This document shows, in pieces, positions 23,219 to 34,032 of a stretch of 64,000 nucleotides of DNA. Within the stretch, counting starts at the first letter, position 1; each line of letters starts with the position of its first letter. The notes below the pieces were generated by a model. That model ran no database searches. It was not told the origin of the DNA and saw nothing but the letters and a program-made list of their open reading frames with translations. Source of the DNA: Phallus indusiatus (lineage: Eukaryota; Basidiomycota; Agaricomycetes; Phallales; Phallaceae); NCBI GenBank assembly GCA_027605045.1, contig JAQFWX010000022.1, positions 434,001 through 498,000 on the forward strand. The letters run 5' to 3'. Both the position numbers and the translations under genes were made by a program.

Positions 23219-23845
23219 ATGCCACATTCGACAGCCGTTTCCCACCCCGATCCTCGAAATATCATTATCCCTGAGACGGAATCTGACACGGACCTTTCAG
23301 GTTCAGGTCACGATAGTGAATATAATGGTCGTCTCCTTCACCCAACTTCCGACCCTTTCGCTTTCTGTGATGAAATTGGGGGTCCACAAAAAAGGATGAC
23401 CCTATCTGTTAGGGCTACTCAGCTCAGGCTAGAGGGAGGGGATCCTAAGAGATATATATTGGGAAAATACTAACTACTCACCTAGAGGGAGGGGATCCTA
23501 AGAGAACAAGCTTAGGGACCCTCACTCTAGGTACAGCTACTATATACATAAAACGACGACGCGGCGTGCGGCCCTGGCACAGCTAAGTGCCAGGCGCCCA
23601 AGCCGAACCTAAGTGACGTGATGTCACGGGCATCACGCTGGGTACGAGCGCGCGGCGTGCGCGAGTAGAGAAAGTGAAATAGAGACAGAACAAGGAAGCG
23701 GAAAGTAAAAGTAAAACACGGAAATAATAAATGGAATAGAAACGAAGTGATGCCAATGGTAATAATCAAGGAAAATGAGAGACGGCGGTAGCGTACCCTG
23801 ACACTATCTGATATAGATCGTATCGGTACATCTAACAGTCAATAA
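23219..23845 (+). pseudogene. Small hypothetical gene G1, split by a solo LTR
   Basis: ATG 23219 opens a frame (MPHSTAVSHPDPRN...IIIPETESDTD). It is broken at codon 62 by the solo LTR 23407-23803 and continues in the same frame afterwards to TAA 23843-23845. Without the insert the protein has 74 residues. It is paralogous to the gene at 29658: both share the upstream CAAAYAAACCAAAATT..ATGTTGG block and the protein segment IIPETES. The function is unknown; the protein is acidic and has no membrane segment. It could be the first exon of a longer spliced gene. Confidence 0.5.
23407..23803 (-). repeat. Solo LTR, element A family, inside gene G1
   Basis: 397 bp, flanked by CTATC (23402-23406 and 23804-23808). 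LTR plus one target copy is 402 bp, a multiple of three, which is why the G1 frame resumes in phase beyond it. Confidence 0.93.
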
Positions 23846-23999
23846 ATAATCATCATACAATAACATTTGACAGGTGCTACACCGGAAAGACTTAGGAATG
23901 TCTCCATGTTAGGGCACGACCGTTCAGCGATAAGACTTAAGGATCGGACTGCTACTATAACCCAGTAACCCAGTCTATAATAGCACAAGGAGCTACACA

Positions 24000-25023
24000 T
24001 GTTAGGGCTACTCAGCTCAGGCTAGAGGGAGGGGATCCTAAGGAAATATATTGAAGGAAAGACTAACTACTCACCTAGAGGGAGGGGATCCTAAGAGAAC
24101 AAGCTTAGGGACCCTCACTCTAGGGATAGCGACTATATACATGAAAAACGATAACGCGGCGTGCGGCCCTGACACAGCTAAGTGCTAGGCGCCCGAACCG
24201 AGCCTAAGCGACGTGATGTCACGGGCATCACGCCGGGTACGAGCGCGCGACGCGCGCTGTGGGGTTCCCACAGAGTCTGATAAGAATATCTCTATTTTTC
24301 TCATCTTATGTTTAGTTTTATTTCGTGAATTTTCTTAGTTAGTTTTGCTCTATTAAATAAGTACAGCATGGTCTCTTTAGGTAGTCCTCTTCAGTTCCAT
24401 AAAGCTATTAAGCTTAGCCTGCATATATGCAGCTCTATGTTGTTTTCCGCTATTATTTCTTGATTGTTTCTTAGTCTATTAATGATGTAGGACAGGGAGG
24501 ACGAGTTCCAGGCTAGAGGAAAGACTATTGGACCAAGGAGACCTCTTGCATGGACAGCCTAGGCTTGGGAGGGCCGGACTGAAACATATCACCCATTGTT
24601 CCCAGAACTTGGACAACTCTGGACAGGGTGCGAGGTATTTTTGGGACAATAAGCTGGACTCTGCTTGCACCGGACTTCTGGGTCGCATTTTTGTATTTAA
24701 ACTCGCAGTTTTTCTCTTACAATACATCTTAGTTTTCCCCCCTTTCTTCTTACTGCTCACCACACACTCAGAGAGCGAATTTCATTTCTATTTCTCTTTT
24801 CTCTTTTTCTATTCCTATTCTAAGTTACCTACAGAGCGTTTTCCCTCTTTCCTGCTAGAGTCGTGCCGGCTCCCCTCAGCGCGAGCAGAGAAAGTGAAAT
24901 AGAGACGGAACAAGGAAACGGAAAGTGAAAGTAATGGACGGGAAATGTAAATGGAATAGAAATAAATATATACCGATGATAATAAATAAGGAAAATGAGG
25001 GGACGCGGTAGCGTACCCTGACA
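24000..25023 (-). repeat. Solo LTR, element A family, itself interrupted
   Basis: The outer borders TGTTAGGG (24000) and ACCCTGACA (25023) are flanked by ACACA (23995-23999 and 25024-25028). The LTR is split at its GC-rich centre by a 621-bp insertion (24258-24878), making this a nested pair. Confidence 0.9.
24258..24878 (+). mobile_element. LTR-like insertion nested in a solo LTR
   Basis: 621 bp starting TGTGGGG and ending CCCCTCA, with GCGC on both sides as a possible 4-bp target duplication (ambiguous, because the target is itself a GCGC run). It contains a TATA-like GTATTTAAAC near 24696 followed by pyrimidine-rich sequence, as in an LTR promoter. No second copy is in the window, so the family is unknown. 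Confidence 0.55.
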
Positions 25024-25155
25024 ACACATGCGCGCACAGTTGTATATATACATGATTACGCTATCTCTAACCAATAGCTATCAGGTGCATTATCTACCAA
25101 TAGGAAGAGCGGTAGTCGAGGACATACGGATGACATAGAGAAAGAGGGAGATATG

Positions 25156-25784
25156 TGTCATGTATCTAGGGCACTTTTACCCAGCTCAGCAAAAACAAGT
25201 CAAAAGGCACAGCCACTAAATCCAAAAACAGCATATAAACAACAAAAGCCCACATTATGTCAGTTTTTTACTATTCTTTTTTGAGCTCTTGCTTGTATTT
25301 GTATATCTCTATTTGTTTATTTTCTAGGAACAGTCATATGACTCAGTTCCAGGTACTTTTATTTTTCTGTCTCACTATAATGTTTCACTATAATTTTTAC
25401 TACTCCACCTTTACTAATTAATTTCCTTTCTAAGTAATTTCTTATCTTTTAATTACTAATATTTTGCTTTATTTGTAGCAGCCCCAAAGTGTATAAATAG
25501 GGGCTGATTTCTCTTGTAAAAATCAATCTGCCTTATCATCTATACTAGTGCACCATAGTGCTTACCAATTAAATTGGTCTTTCTCTTTTCTATTTCTTTC
25601 TCTTTTCTATCTCTACCTCAAGACTATCAGTAGCAGCCAGCTCAAGTCTTACAACAGCAGCAGCAAGCTCTGTCTCACCCTCAATAACAAGACCTTTGTT
25701 GCTAGACTAGGTTCCCCCTAAACAGCTCTCTTATTTGCAACAGTACAAGGTGCCTATACCTTGAACCAGAGCAAATACATTACA
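25156..25784 (+). repeat. Element F 5' LTR
   Basis: TGTCATGTATC...AATACATTACA. The TATA box GTATAAATAG (about 25492) is enclosed by the 7-bp inverted repeat CAGCCCC/GGGGCTG. The copy at 31160-31789 keeps this arrangement. Confidence 0.85.
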
Positions 25785-25922
25785 AATTGGTGGACGTTCT
25801 GGGAACCTCAGAATCTCTTTGGGGAGCATCTCCAAGGATTTATTGAGGGGGCTATCTTGCCAGGAGACCTTTCAGCTTGCTAGAGCTGTTTGACCCTCAC
25901 CTTGTTTCACCCAATTTTTCCT

Positions 25923-26235
25923 GTGACATCACTTGTCTTGCAGTGCTGCTGCTCTGACATGATTTGTCTCAGACACTCCCCTCACCTGACTGCTCCTGTC
26001 TTACAGTGCCACTGTCTTGACATCAGTTGTCTCACTCATCCCCTTCACCTGACTACTCTTGTCTTGCAGTGCCACTGCCTTGACATCAGTTTGTCTCACT
26101 CACTCCACTCACTCCACTCACTGGAACTACTTCTGTCTTGCAGTGCCACTGCCTTGCCATTAGTTTGTCTCACTTGCTCCACCCACCTGTCATTGCAGTG
26201 CCACTGTTCTGACTACCCTTGTCTCACTTACTCCA
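25923..26235 (+). repeat. Tandem repeats in the element F leader
   Basis: About five imperfect units of 60-75 bp with the core CTTGCAGTGCCACTG...TTGTCTCACT. They lie between LTR and gag. Translation gives a long but low-complexity open frame (25890-26375, repeats of LQCHCLD), which I do not believe is a gene. Confidence 0.7.
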
Positions 26236-26534
26236 CTCCCCTGATAACTCTTGATTCACTCCCTTCCAACCTTCCACCCTCTTGTCTCACCCTTGTTTCA
26301 CCCACTCACTCCCTTGTCTCATTCACTCCACTCCTTGTCTCACCTGCATATACTCTTGCTAGAGCAGATTGCTGATCTGTTTCACCTTGCCACCCAGTGT
26401 GCCACTCACTCAGTCTACTCTAAGCTATAGAGTTAATTGATTCTCCTTCACTGCTTTTGAAGGGAAGAGCTACTGGTCCTCACCACACTCATTTATCTTC
26501 CCAACCTCCTACCACCCTTCAATCCTCTTCCTCA

Positions 26535-28122
26535 ATGTCTGAGACTCCTCAAAGACATAGAGTGAACCTCACCATTCCATTCTCCCCCACTGCTTCTATG
26601 ATTTTCAGTGGACAACCACTCCTCACTATCAATCCTACTCAAGCTTTCATTTCCTTGGACAAGACTCCTCTTGCCCCTAGTACTAGTCACCTCAGGAGAA
26701 TTTATGACAACAACAAAACTCTTGGAGCAAGAAGGGATGCTATTCTGAAAATTGCTCAAGAAGACATCATGCAAAATCCTGACAGACTGGCTTCAGTTCC
26801 TCTTCCCAAAGAAGCTGAAGACTTGGCAGGAGATCTCTTATCAAAATTAGATGATCTCCTCATTGGAATACCTTTTGTGGATGAAGATATGGATCAAATT
26901 GGGTATCACCTTGACCCAATCAAATTTGACTCCTTCTTTCTCCTTCTGAACAAATTTGCAAGAAGGGCTATGGAGAAACTAGATGGACAATTACCCTTGC
27001 CAACCTGGGGAAAGGGAAACCATCCTCTAGATGTCTGGACAGCTGATGATTTTGAACTTCTCTCTGTTGCTTTCAGAGATGATGTTGAAACATTTCTGGC
27101 CTATCTCTTTCACAATGAAGTCCTTTTTCCTTCTGAAAGGAAAGCAGTCACCTCTGATTCAATCTCTGAGGGGATTGTTCCAAAAATTGTTCAATTCAGG
27201 CCAGAAAATCTTGCAGGAGAAGATATCTCTCAAGCCTCAGCACACAGACCAATAAGACAGATCTTCAGCCAGCCTCTCACTCTGCAATTAAATACTGCAG
27301 AAGACTTTCCTTCTATGCATACATCCTCAATGCATACATCATCAATGCCTATCCCTTCCAATCCTCCTACCAATTTCTTGGGACAACCTTCTCAAGGAGG
27401 AAATGCAGGCAGAGGGGATGATGGAGGAGATGATGATGGAAGTGGAGATGATGATGGTCCTTCAGACAGGAAGCTCCCTAGAGGATTAAGAAGACCTTTT
27501 AGACCTTGGAGAGGCAGAAGAACTTCTCATTATCCCTCTTTACCTTCCTTCAACCACTCTTCTTCGAAGGACAAGGACAAAGAACCTTACTTTGACACCA
27601 AAATCAAACATGACTCTATTCCAACCTGGGATGGAGATCCAAACACTTTGGCCAGATGGATTCTTCAAGTAAACAGCTGGTCAGAAAGAAGTCCACTAGC
27701 ATATAAGCAGCTAGGAACTGTTGTTCCAACAAGATTCAAGAAGGATGCAGAAGCTTGGTTCTGGTCACACTCCTTGGAATACAGGAGAGAAATCACTCAA
27801 GACTGGGGAACACTCAGAACAGCAATTGCCTCCTATTATATGAACAGGACTTGGTTGGACAAACAGAAGAGAAGAGCCAACAAAGCACACTACAGGGAAC
27901 CAGAATATTCTCAAGAATCTCCCAGCAGTTACTTCATCAGAAAATCAGAGCTACTCAATCTGGTCTACAGTTACTCTGATTCAGAAATTATGATGGAAGT
28001 AATGGAAGGAGCTCCTAGCTTCTGGTCTACTATCCTGGATCCACATAGATGCAAAGATCTCATTGAATTCTCTGCAGCTATTAGGTATCATGAAGATGCC
28101 TTGCAAAGAGGAGGACTCCCTG
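26535..28122 (+). pseudogene. Element F Gag, truncated
   Basis: From ATG 26535 (MSETPQRHRV) the frame runs without a stop into the H repeat, where an artificial TAA ends it at 28151. About 530 Gag residues remain. They include an acidic Gly/Asp-rich region (GDDGGDDDGSGDDDG), a basic RGLRRPFRPWRGRR patch and the Gag core of Ty3-type elements (IPTWDGDPNTLARWILQVNSW ... AEAWFWSHSLEYR ... DWGTLRTAIASYYM). The zinc knuckle expected after this core is missing because the element is cut off. The product should form the virus-like particle shell. Confidence 0.75.
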
Positions 28123-28525
28123 TGTCGCAAAAACCCCAAAAGGTTTATTAAGCATTATAAACCTAATAATGATGCTAAACTTCGAGACAGTTTGTAATGA
28201 TTATAAATATTTCAAAGACTGAATAAACTAAAGGGCGAGATTGTTATCATGCATGCAGCTTTTGTTTGAATAAAAATTCAGTTTTAGGTTGATTAACACG
28301 ACCTTGAGTAAACGATGTTCACAGGTAGTTTTTAAGCAATTACTCAAGTTTTTTAGAACAGCAAATAAATTATTTACGCAGGATCAAGTAAAAAAACAAC
28401 GATAGGGATTAATTTTCCAGTCGAAGTTCATAAATCTAGTATATAAAGGCACAACAGATTTTTAACTACTCACTAGTAAACTATCTAGTCCACTACATAA
28501 TGCTTACATAATCATGTCTTACTGT
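28123..28525 (+). repeat. AT-rich repeat H, copy 2 (truncates element F gag)
   Basis: Starts TGTCGCAAAAACCCC exactly where the element F gag stops making sense, and resembles 20874 onward. It has a TATA-like AGTATATAAAGG near 28440. The 3' limit is uncertain. Confidence 0.35.
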
Positions 28526-28581
28526 CAGAACCGCTAAAGTGAACACAGGTCGCTTGTGCTTGTGCTACCGCCGACACAACA

Positions 28582-29045
28582 ACAGAGACTGGGAATCGTT
28601 GGAAAACGACATGCTTTTTTAGTCCTGTTTAATCTAAGCCGATTGCAGTGGTTAATATAGGACAGAGACTGAGAATCGTTGGAGAATGACATACTTTCGA
28701 AGACCTGCTTAATCTGACGGGTCGCGATGGTTAATAATAAGACAGACTGGGAATCGTTGGAGAATGACGTACTTTCTTAGGCCTGTTCAATCTGAGCAGG
28801 TCATGGTGGTTAATAATAGGACAGAGACTGGGAATCGCTGGAGAATGACATACTTTCGAAGACCTGCTTAATCTGAGCGGGTCGTGATGGTTAATAACAG
28901 ACTGGGAATCGTTGGAGAATGACGTACTTTCTTAGTCCTGTTTAATCTGAGCCGGTTGCGGTGGTTAATATAGGACAGAGACTGGGAATCGTTGGAGAAT
29001 GACATACTTTCTTAGGCCTATTCAAAGCCAGTTGTGGGGGAAAAT
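28582..29045 (+). repeat. Minisatellite, about 6 units of 76-80 bp
   Basis: Units begin near 28582, 28661, 28741, 28820, 28896 and 28973, with the core GACTGGGAATCGTTGGAGAA. Two subtypes alternate, differing in the middle: TCGAAGACCTGCTTAATC versus TCTTAGKCCTGTTYAATC. So the array probably grew by doubling of a two-unit block. Confidence 0.85.
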
Positions 29046-29226
29046 AATAGGAGTCTGATGGCATACGAAGACAGGACAAGCGCCTTGCGGATTGTAACCC
29101 TTGCGCACTTTCAGCTCGAAATTGGAGTTCCTTTGAATCGACATTGAGTAGGAGTGAGGACCGGTGCAAAATTACTCAGGTCTTGCAACTTACAGAACCG
29201 GCGTCCAGTCTTAGTAATTGACGGAT

Positions 29227-29275
29227 AGTTTTCTTGAACTAGATTCTCTTGCCTAGACTCTAGTTCAAGAAAACT
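29227..29275. repeat. Perfect 17-bp inverted repeat
   Basis: Arms AGTTTTCTTGAACTAGA (29227-29243) and its exact reverse complement (29259-29275), with a 15-base spacer. Too long for chance; a single isolated hairpin outside the hairpin-rich blocks of the right half. Confidence 0.85.
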
Positions 29276-29657
29276 GTCAATATTTATAAAGGAAAGCAAT
29301 ATTGCGACGCATACCTCATTGGTGTGTTTTTAAAGCTCGCGAGAACCGCCGAAAATAAGATAAGTAAATCTGCGCAAGACACCCAAAAAAAGTTGACGTA
29401 CATTCATCACTTTTATCCCAGTGGGAGTCATCTAACCTGGTGTAAATAATTGAGCAATGTAATATTCGAAAAGAAGGCATATTCAAGTAGATCAACAGCA
29501 AGTAACATGATGTACCCGATGGGGAGTGAAGGACGAAAAGGAAAACCTGAGTTTGAAAAATCTTTCATGCGAGCAAAAATGGGCGTCAATTCTTATTTTA
29601 TATATAGTAGTCGTTCGGCAACCGACAACCAAACAAACCAAAATTTATTGTTGGGCT

Positions 29658-30294
29658 ATGCCATATCCTCCACCTTTCCGACCCTATTCTCACGGAAGTA
29701 CTATCATTCCTGAGACTGAATCTCAAGTCTCAATAATGGATAGTACTTCCGATCATCATCCGCCCATTTACCCAAGCTCTTTAACATCTCCCACCCTAGA
29801 TGAAGATGGAGTTGGACGACAGAAAGTATGTGCCGAAATTCCTTGGGAGAAGACTTGCAGTATGATTGGTACTTCTATCACCATACCAATACTTCACTTT
29901 ATTCCCAGGCACAATTGAAACGCTAATCGGTGTCTCGCGGCGTTTACAACTTCTTGAAAAAAATGAGATGGGCCAGGATGGTAATCAAGGTTGTAACAAC
30001 GTACGATACCCGGCAAGTCAACGAAGCTCGATTTTGCTTAACTAACCTTTGTATCAGGACGTCTCCAAACCGAATACAAATATCGAACATGGAACATACA
30101 ACACAGGAGAAAACAACAATACACCGACTATTGCCACAACCATCGAGTTAATGAAGGAGATAAGGGGGTGTATTAAGGAACTGCGGGCTATGTTCCAAGT
30201 CATGTCAGAGAGATATGACGCTCAAAAGACGGAGGAAGCCATGCGACTTGCAGCGTACCACGACTTCTTACGAAGTCTAACTATTAGGCCTTAA
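29658..30294 (+). CDS. Small hypothetical gene G2 with introns
   Basis: Paralog of G1 (23219). The ATG at 29658 starts MPYPPPFRPYSHGS followed by TIIPETES, and the upstream 40 bases are shared with G1. Likely introns lie at about 29826-29910 and 29981-30058. The last exon encodes TIELMKEIRGCIKELRAMFQ and a helical, amphipathic C-terminus ending FLRSLTIRP, TAA 30292-30294. One splice phase is not settled. Family unknown; probably a small helical, possibly coiled-coil, intracellular protein. If the G1 locus was once equally long, its 3' exons are no longer recognisable. Confidence 0.5.
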
Positions 30295-30354
30295 ATACTA
30301 AGATGGCCAAAACAGTCTGTATTTCGATAAGTTCCAATAAGACACATGACACGA

Positions 30355-30665
30355 GTTATTAAGAAGCTAGATTCTAAGATAGGGTGAGAAAAACATTGAC
30401 AGCGGAAGGACAAAGAATGAGAACTGGGTTATTAAAAAGCTACTACATTCTAGGATATGGTGAGAAAAACATAGCTGGCGAAAAGACCTTCGAAAGAATG
30501 AGAACAAGGAATGTGAAATTAAAAAGAGCGTTATGTTGAAAAGGAAATGAAACATGTAAAATGAGAGTGTGAATTTGAAAAAGAAATGGAAAATGAGAAA
30601 TGAGAGTGCGAATTTGAAAAAGAAATGGTAAATGCGAAATATGAAATGAGAGTGTGAGTTTGAAT
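30355..30665. repeat. Local tandem duplications
   Basis: A unit of about 72 bp with GTTATTAARAAGCTA...GGTGAGAAAAACAT is duplicated (about 30355-30426 and 30427-30505). It is followed by three units of 41-44 bp with TGAGAGTGTGAATTTGAAAA (from about 30561). Purine-rich on this strand. Lies just downstream of the DUF6698-type gene. Confidence 0.7.
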
Positions 30666-31159
30666 AGAGAATCTGCAGACATAAAGACGCTGCTTTGACC
30701 CGTGTTTAGTGTTATTTATTTACCCTTGCACCGCCCACTACTTTTCCTACTCTCTGGAGGGTCACGATTGGCTGTGGCACCCGGATTACCTCTAGATCGT
30801 AATCTACGAGTGCAGTTCTCAGCATCGGCTGTTACACTCTTGCGTTTGCATCCGCCACGGGTACGAGCATTTTGTGGTTGTTCCTGATTATCCACATCCA
30901 AATCGGAGCCCTGACCATATACAGTCACAGCAGGAGGTCCCGTAGCAGCTGAAATAGCTGGTAGAGAAGGCACAGCAGAATCCTGAGACGTTGTGGATGT
31001 CTGGCGTGCTGCGGAGATATGGGATTCAACACGGCGTGCTATGGGAGCCTGACATATGGTAGGGGCTGAAGGTGTTGTTAACCGAGGTGTATTGTAACTT
31101 TGAGGTGTACCAGATCCAGACGTCTGAGGCGTAGGCGCTGTAGATGTCCGAGACGGAGG

Positions 31160-31789
31160 TGTAATGTATTTGCTCTGGTTCAAGGTATAGGCACCTTGTA
31201 CTGTTGCAAATAAGAAAGCTGTTTAGAGGGAACCTAGTCTAGCAACAAAGGTCTTGTTATTGAGGGTGAGACAGAGCTTGCTGCTGCTGTTGTAAGACTT
31301 GAGCTGGCTGCTACTGATAGTCTTGAGGTAGAGATAGAAAAGAGAAAGAAATAGAAAAGAGAAAGACCAATTTAATTGGTAAGCACTATGGTGCACTAGT
31401 ATAGATGATAAGGCAGATTCCTATTTACAAGAGAAATCAGCCCCTATTTATACACTTTGGGGCTGCTACAAATAAAGCAAAATATTAGTAATTAAAAGAT
31501 AAGGAATTACTTAGAAAGGAAATTAATTAGTAAAGGTGGAGTAATAAAAATTATAGTGAAACATTATTAGTGAGACAGAAAAATAAAAGTACCTGGAACT
31601 GAGTCATATGACTGTTCCTAGAAAATAAACAAATAGAGATACACAAATACAAGTAAGAGCTCAAAAAAGAATAGTAAAAAACTGACATAATGTGGGCTTT
31701 TGTTGTTTATATGCTGTTTTTGGATTTAGTGGCTGTGCCTTTTGACTTGTTTTTGCTGAGCTGGGTAAAAGTGCCCTAGATACATGACA
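31160..31789 (-). repeat. Solo LTR, element F family, in the DUF6698-type gene
   Basis: 630 bp, TGTAATG...CATGACA on the plus strand, flanked by GGAGG (31155-31159 and 31790-31794). Removing it and one target copy rejoins TSTVPP with SRTSTAPTPQ in frame. So the insertion hit an open C-terminal exon. Confidence 0.9.
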
Positions 31790-32036
31790 GGAGGCACCGT
31801 GGATGTCCGAAGCATATTAGAGGAGGGCATTGACATAGTTTTCTAAATAGTATGATCTTAAGATAATTTATAAGAAATAACTAGATATAGCTTACCGTAG
31901 TATTCATGGTCCCAACATTCTGAGATTCACTTTCTGATGACGAGGTGACAAATCTCTATGAGATATTAATAAAAATCAGAGCGAATCATGAACCAAATCA
32001 AACTTACAGCACGACGCCGACGCCTGCCCTCACCCC

Positions 32037-32117
32037 GATCCTCATTTTCATCTTGATCCTCGCTTTCATCTTGATCCTCATTTTCATCTTGATCCTCGTT
32101 TTCATCTTGATCCTCGT
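32037..32117 (-). repeat. 18-bp coding microsatellite
   Basis: About five units of TCATCTTGATCCTCRTTT on the plus strand, encoding the (E/S)DQDEN acidic repeat of the DUF6698-type protein. In-frame expansion only. Confidence 0.8.
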
Positions 32118-33210
32118 TATCCTCCTCATCTCTCCAGTCTCCATTTTGATCCATTCCCGTCACCTCTTCGTTATCCTCACACTCCCAGTCAGAGCTTTCC
32201 GTATCGCCCATGATCTTTCTTGTCTCTTCATCAGAATCACTGCTCAGCACAACATCCTGATACTGCGGAAATAGCTGTTCATTAAGCCATTCAAATGTGC
32301 TCAACACCTGTCGTCGTTTATCCTTCCTTGCACAAAACTCCATATATTTATCGAAAAACTTATGATAGCGGATAGCACTGCCCCCCGCATTGAATCTAAT
32401 AACACATGTTATAGGTTGCATTACAAACAGGAATCTCAAGCTTACCAATATTGTAACAACTGCTAACGTGGCCGAGGTGACCTCCTTCAGCTCCCATTTC
32501 ACGCCGATTGGTGGTCAGCCACCGCTTATACTCTTGGTCGCCGTAGTGTGTGCATTTAGACCAGTTTCACCAAAAAATACCACAAGATAACCCTAACTTA
32601 ATTCTCAGAAGCTCCCTTCTGAAAAGTAAAAACAGCTTACCCGGAGTATCACCTCATTATGGAATAGCCTCGTTCTGTTTAACTCAGGATGATCCTGATT
32701 AAACTGGAAGCGTTCATATGCGATAGGCGCCCCCCAACGATACCTTCCTATCCCTTTCTTCCCAGCTTCATCCTTTTTAGACCACTTCCAGCCATTAAGC
32801 AATTTACGTTTGGCTGGGTCATTGACGTCGGCAGCGATCTCTGTGCCCTTGAGAACCTTGTCCAGCCCTTTGCGTATGTTATTGGCCGCAGTCGCGCACT
32901 GTCTCCGCATACCAGCAATGAACTAATATCTATAATTAGTCACGACTCCAGAACATCATATGTGAATACTTACGCAAGCTTGAAATCCTTCATCACCGAA
33001 TCGTCCGTGCAGTGAATCTGGTACGAATGCTTTCAGATCTCGTATTTGACCTTGCAGGAGCATATCTTTGGTTTTATATCGTTGGCTAGGTTTGTACGAA
33101 GGACTTTCCTCGACTGTAAATGCTTCGTGGCTATCGCGAAGCCATGGTGAAACCGTGAGAGCATATTTTTTGCCGATGTAAGGATCCGATGAGAATAGCT
33201 AAATGTATCG

Positions 33211-34032
33211 GCTATAAATGATCGGACTACAATGAGATATTTGTTTTGAGGTCGATAAGTCTACTGTGGAGCGTGTCCTGGTGCTGAATTCAACGAGAGA
33301 GAGAGAGAGTGGGTGTGTGTGGGGAATGGGGGGATGTATGCGTCGATATCAAACCAACACAAACAAAACACCAACAACAACTGCAATGATAAAAGATCGT
33401 ATGCAACTGTGCAAGTGAGAGGGTGAACAGAAAGTCGGCAATGAACTTGGAATGCGACTAAAGAGAGGACCTGCAATCAATGATGACTGAATTCCTGTGC
33501 GAGTTAGTGAAAGCGATAAACTGAAATAAAATCGCTAGTTTATACTCCGAGACCTCACTCAGAGTTAATCCAAAGATATAGATATGAGCGTAGAAATAGA
33601 CTAGAGGCGAAACTTGACTTGAGCTGAACTTGACTTAAACTGAACTTGACTGAGACTTAAACTGTGAGACAACTCGTCCGGTAGAATTGCTGCTGATACA
33701 AGTATTTACATGCAGTATTTATACCTTTCAGAGTACATAGCATTGGTGAGACGATCACTCATTGTTCACCGGGATAACAAACAGGAAGAAACAAAAGAAC
33801 CAAAAGAAATATGGAAGATAGGGGAATCGCGAGAGAATGATGGGGATACAATTACAACAACAAGGAGTCATAAACATAGATAGGAGAAAATGATGAAGCC
33901 AAAACAAAAGAACAAAAGAAAACAAAAAGAGATCAAATAGGAAGAACAAAACCGGCTTGAGACACAGCCCTTGCCTGACTCAACACCTGGCACTTCCCAC
34001 GCTGCCTCTATCCTGTACCATACCTTTCCATC
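33211..34032. other. Intergenic, no gene recognised
   Basis: Contains a GA/GT microsatellite (33294-33325), short degenerate GAACTTGACT repeats (33610-33665) and a purine-rich stretch (33770-33950). Frames in the latter translate as low-complexity Phe/Leu runs and are not believable. Confidence 0.4.

Larger units (their letters stand above)
25156..28122 (+). mobile_element. Element F: 5' part of a Ty3-type retrotransposon
   Basis: A 629-bp LTR is followed by a leader with tandem repeats and a gag frame. The element stops abruptly at 28122, where repeat H begins, and no pol or 3' LTR is present. The LTR matches the solo LTR at 31160-31789 (opposite strand) almost base for base, which defines its ends. 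Coding sequence is AT-richer than in elements A and B, and the gag belongs to a different lineage. Confidence 0.75.
30716..33210 (-). pseudogene. DUF6698-type gene, broken by a nonsense codon and a solo LTR
   Basis: Minus-strand gene of a fungal family often amplified with transposons; function unknown. Visible pieces in order: SDPYIGKKYALTVSPWL (33200 side), FIAGMRRQCATAANNIRKG, RTRLFHNEVILR, WELKEVTSATLAVV, then IRYHKFFDKYMEF and LSTFEWLNEQLFPQ, which matches the DUF6698 C-terminal pattern. A tandemly repeated acidic tract (EDQDEN units) and a Ser/Thr/Pro-rich tail with basic ends follow, stop 30716-30718. A TGA interrupts the frame just before PPIGVKWEL (about 32515), and the last exon is split by the solo LTR 31160-31789. 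The 5' end is not identified; 33236-33480 may hold the leader. Confidence 0.6.

Noticed and set aside
25890..26375. 161-residue open frame rich in LQCHCLD repeats
   Set aside because: It is the translation of tandem repeats in the element F leader and has no ATG start or protein-like complexity.
28582..29045. Possible CRISPR-like array
   Set aside because: Units are direct head-to-tail copies without unique spacers, in a fungal nuclear context: a minisatellite.
33755..33949. 64-residue Phe/Leu-rich minus-strand frame resembling membrane helices
   Set aside because: Produced by a purine-rich low-complexity stretch; no start context and no partner exons.
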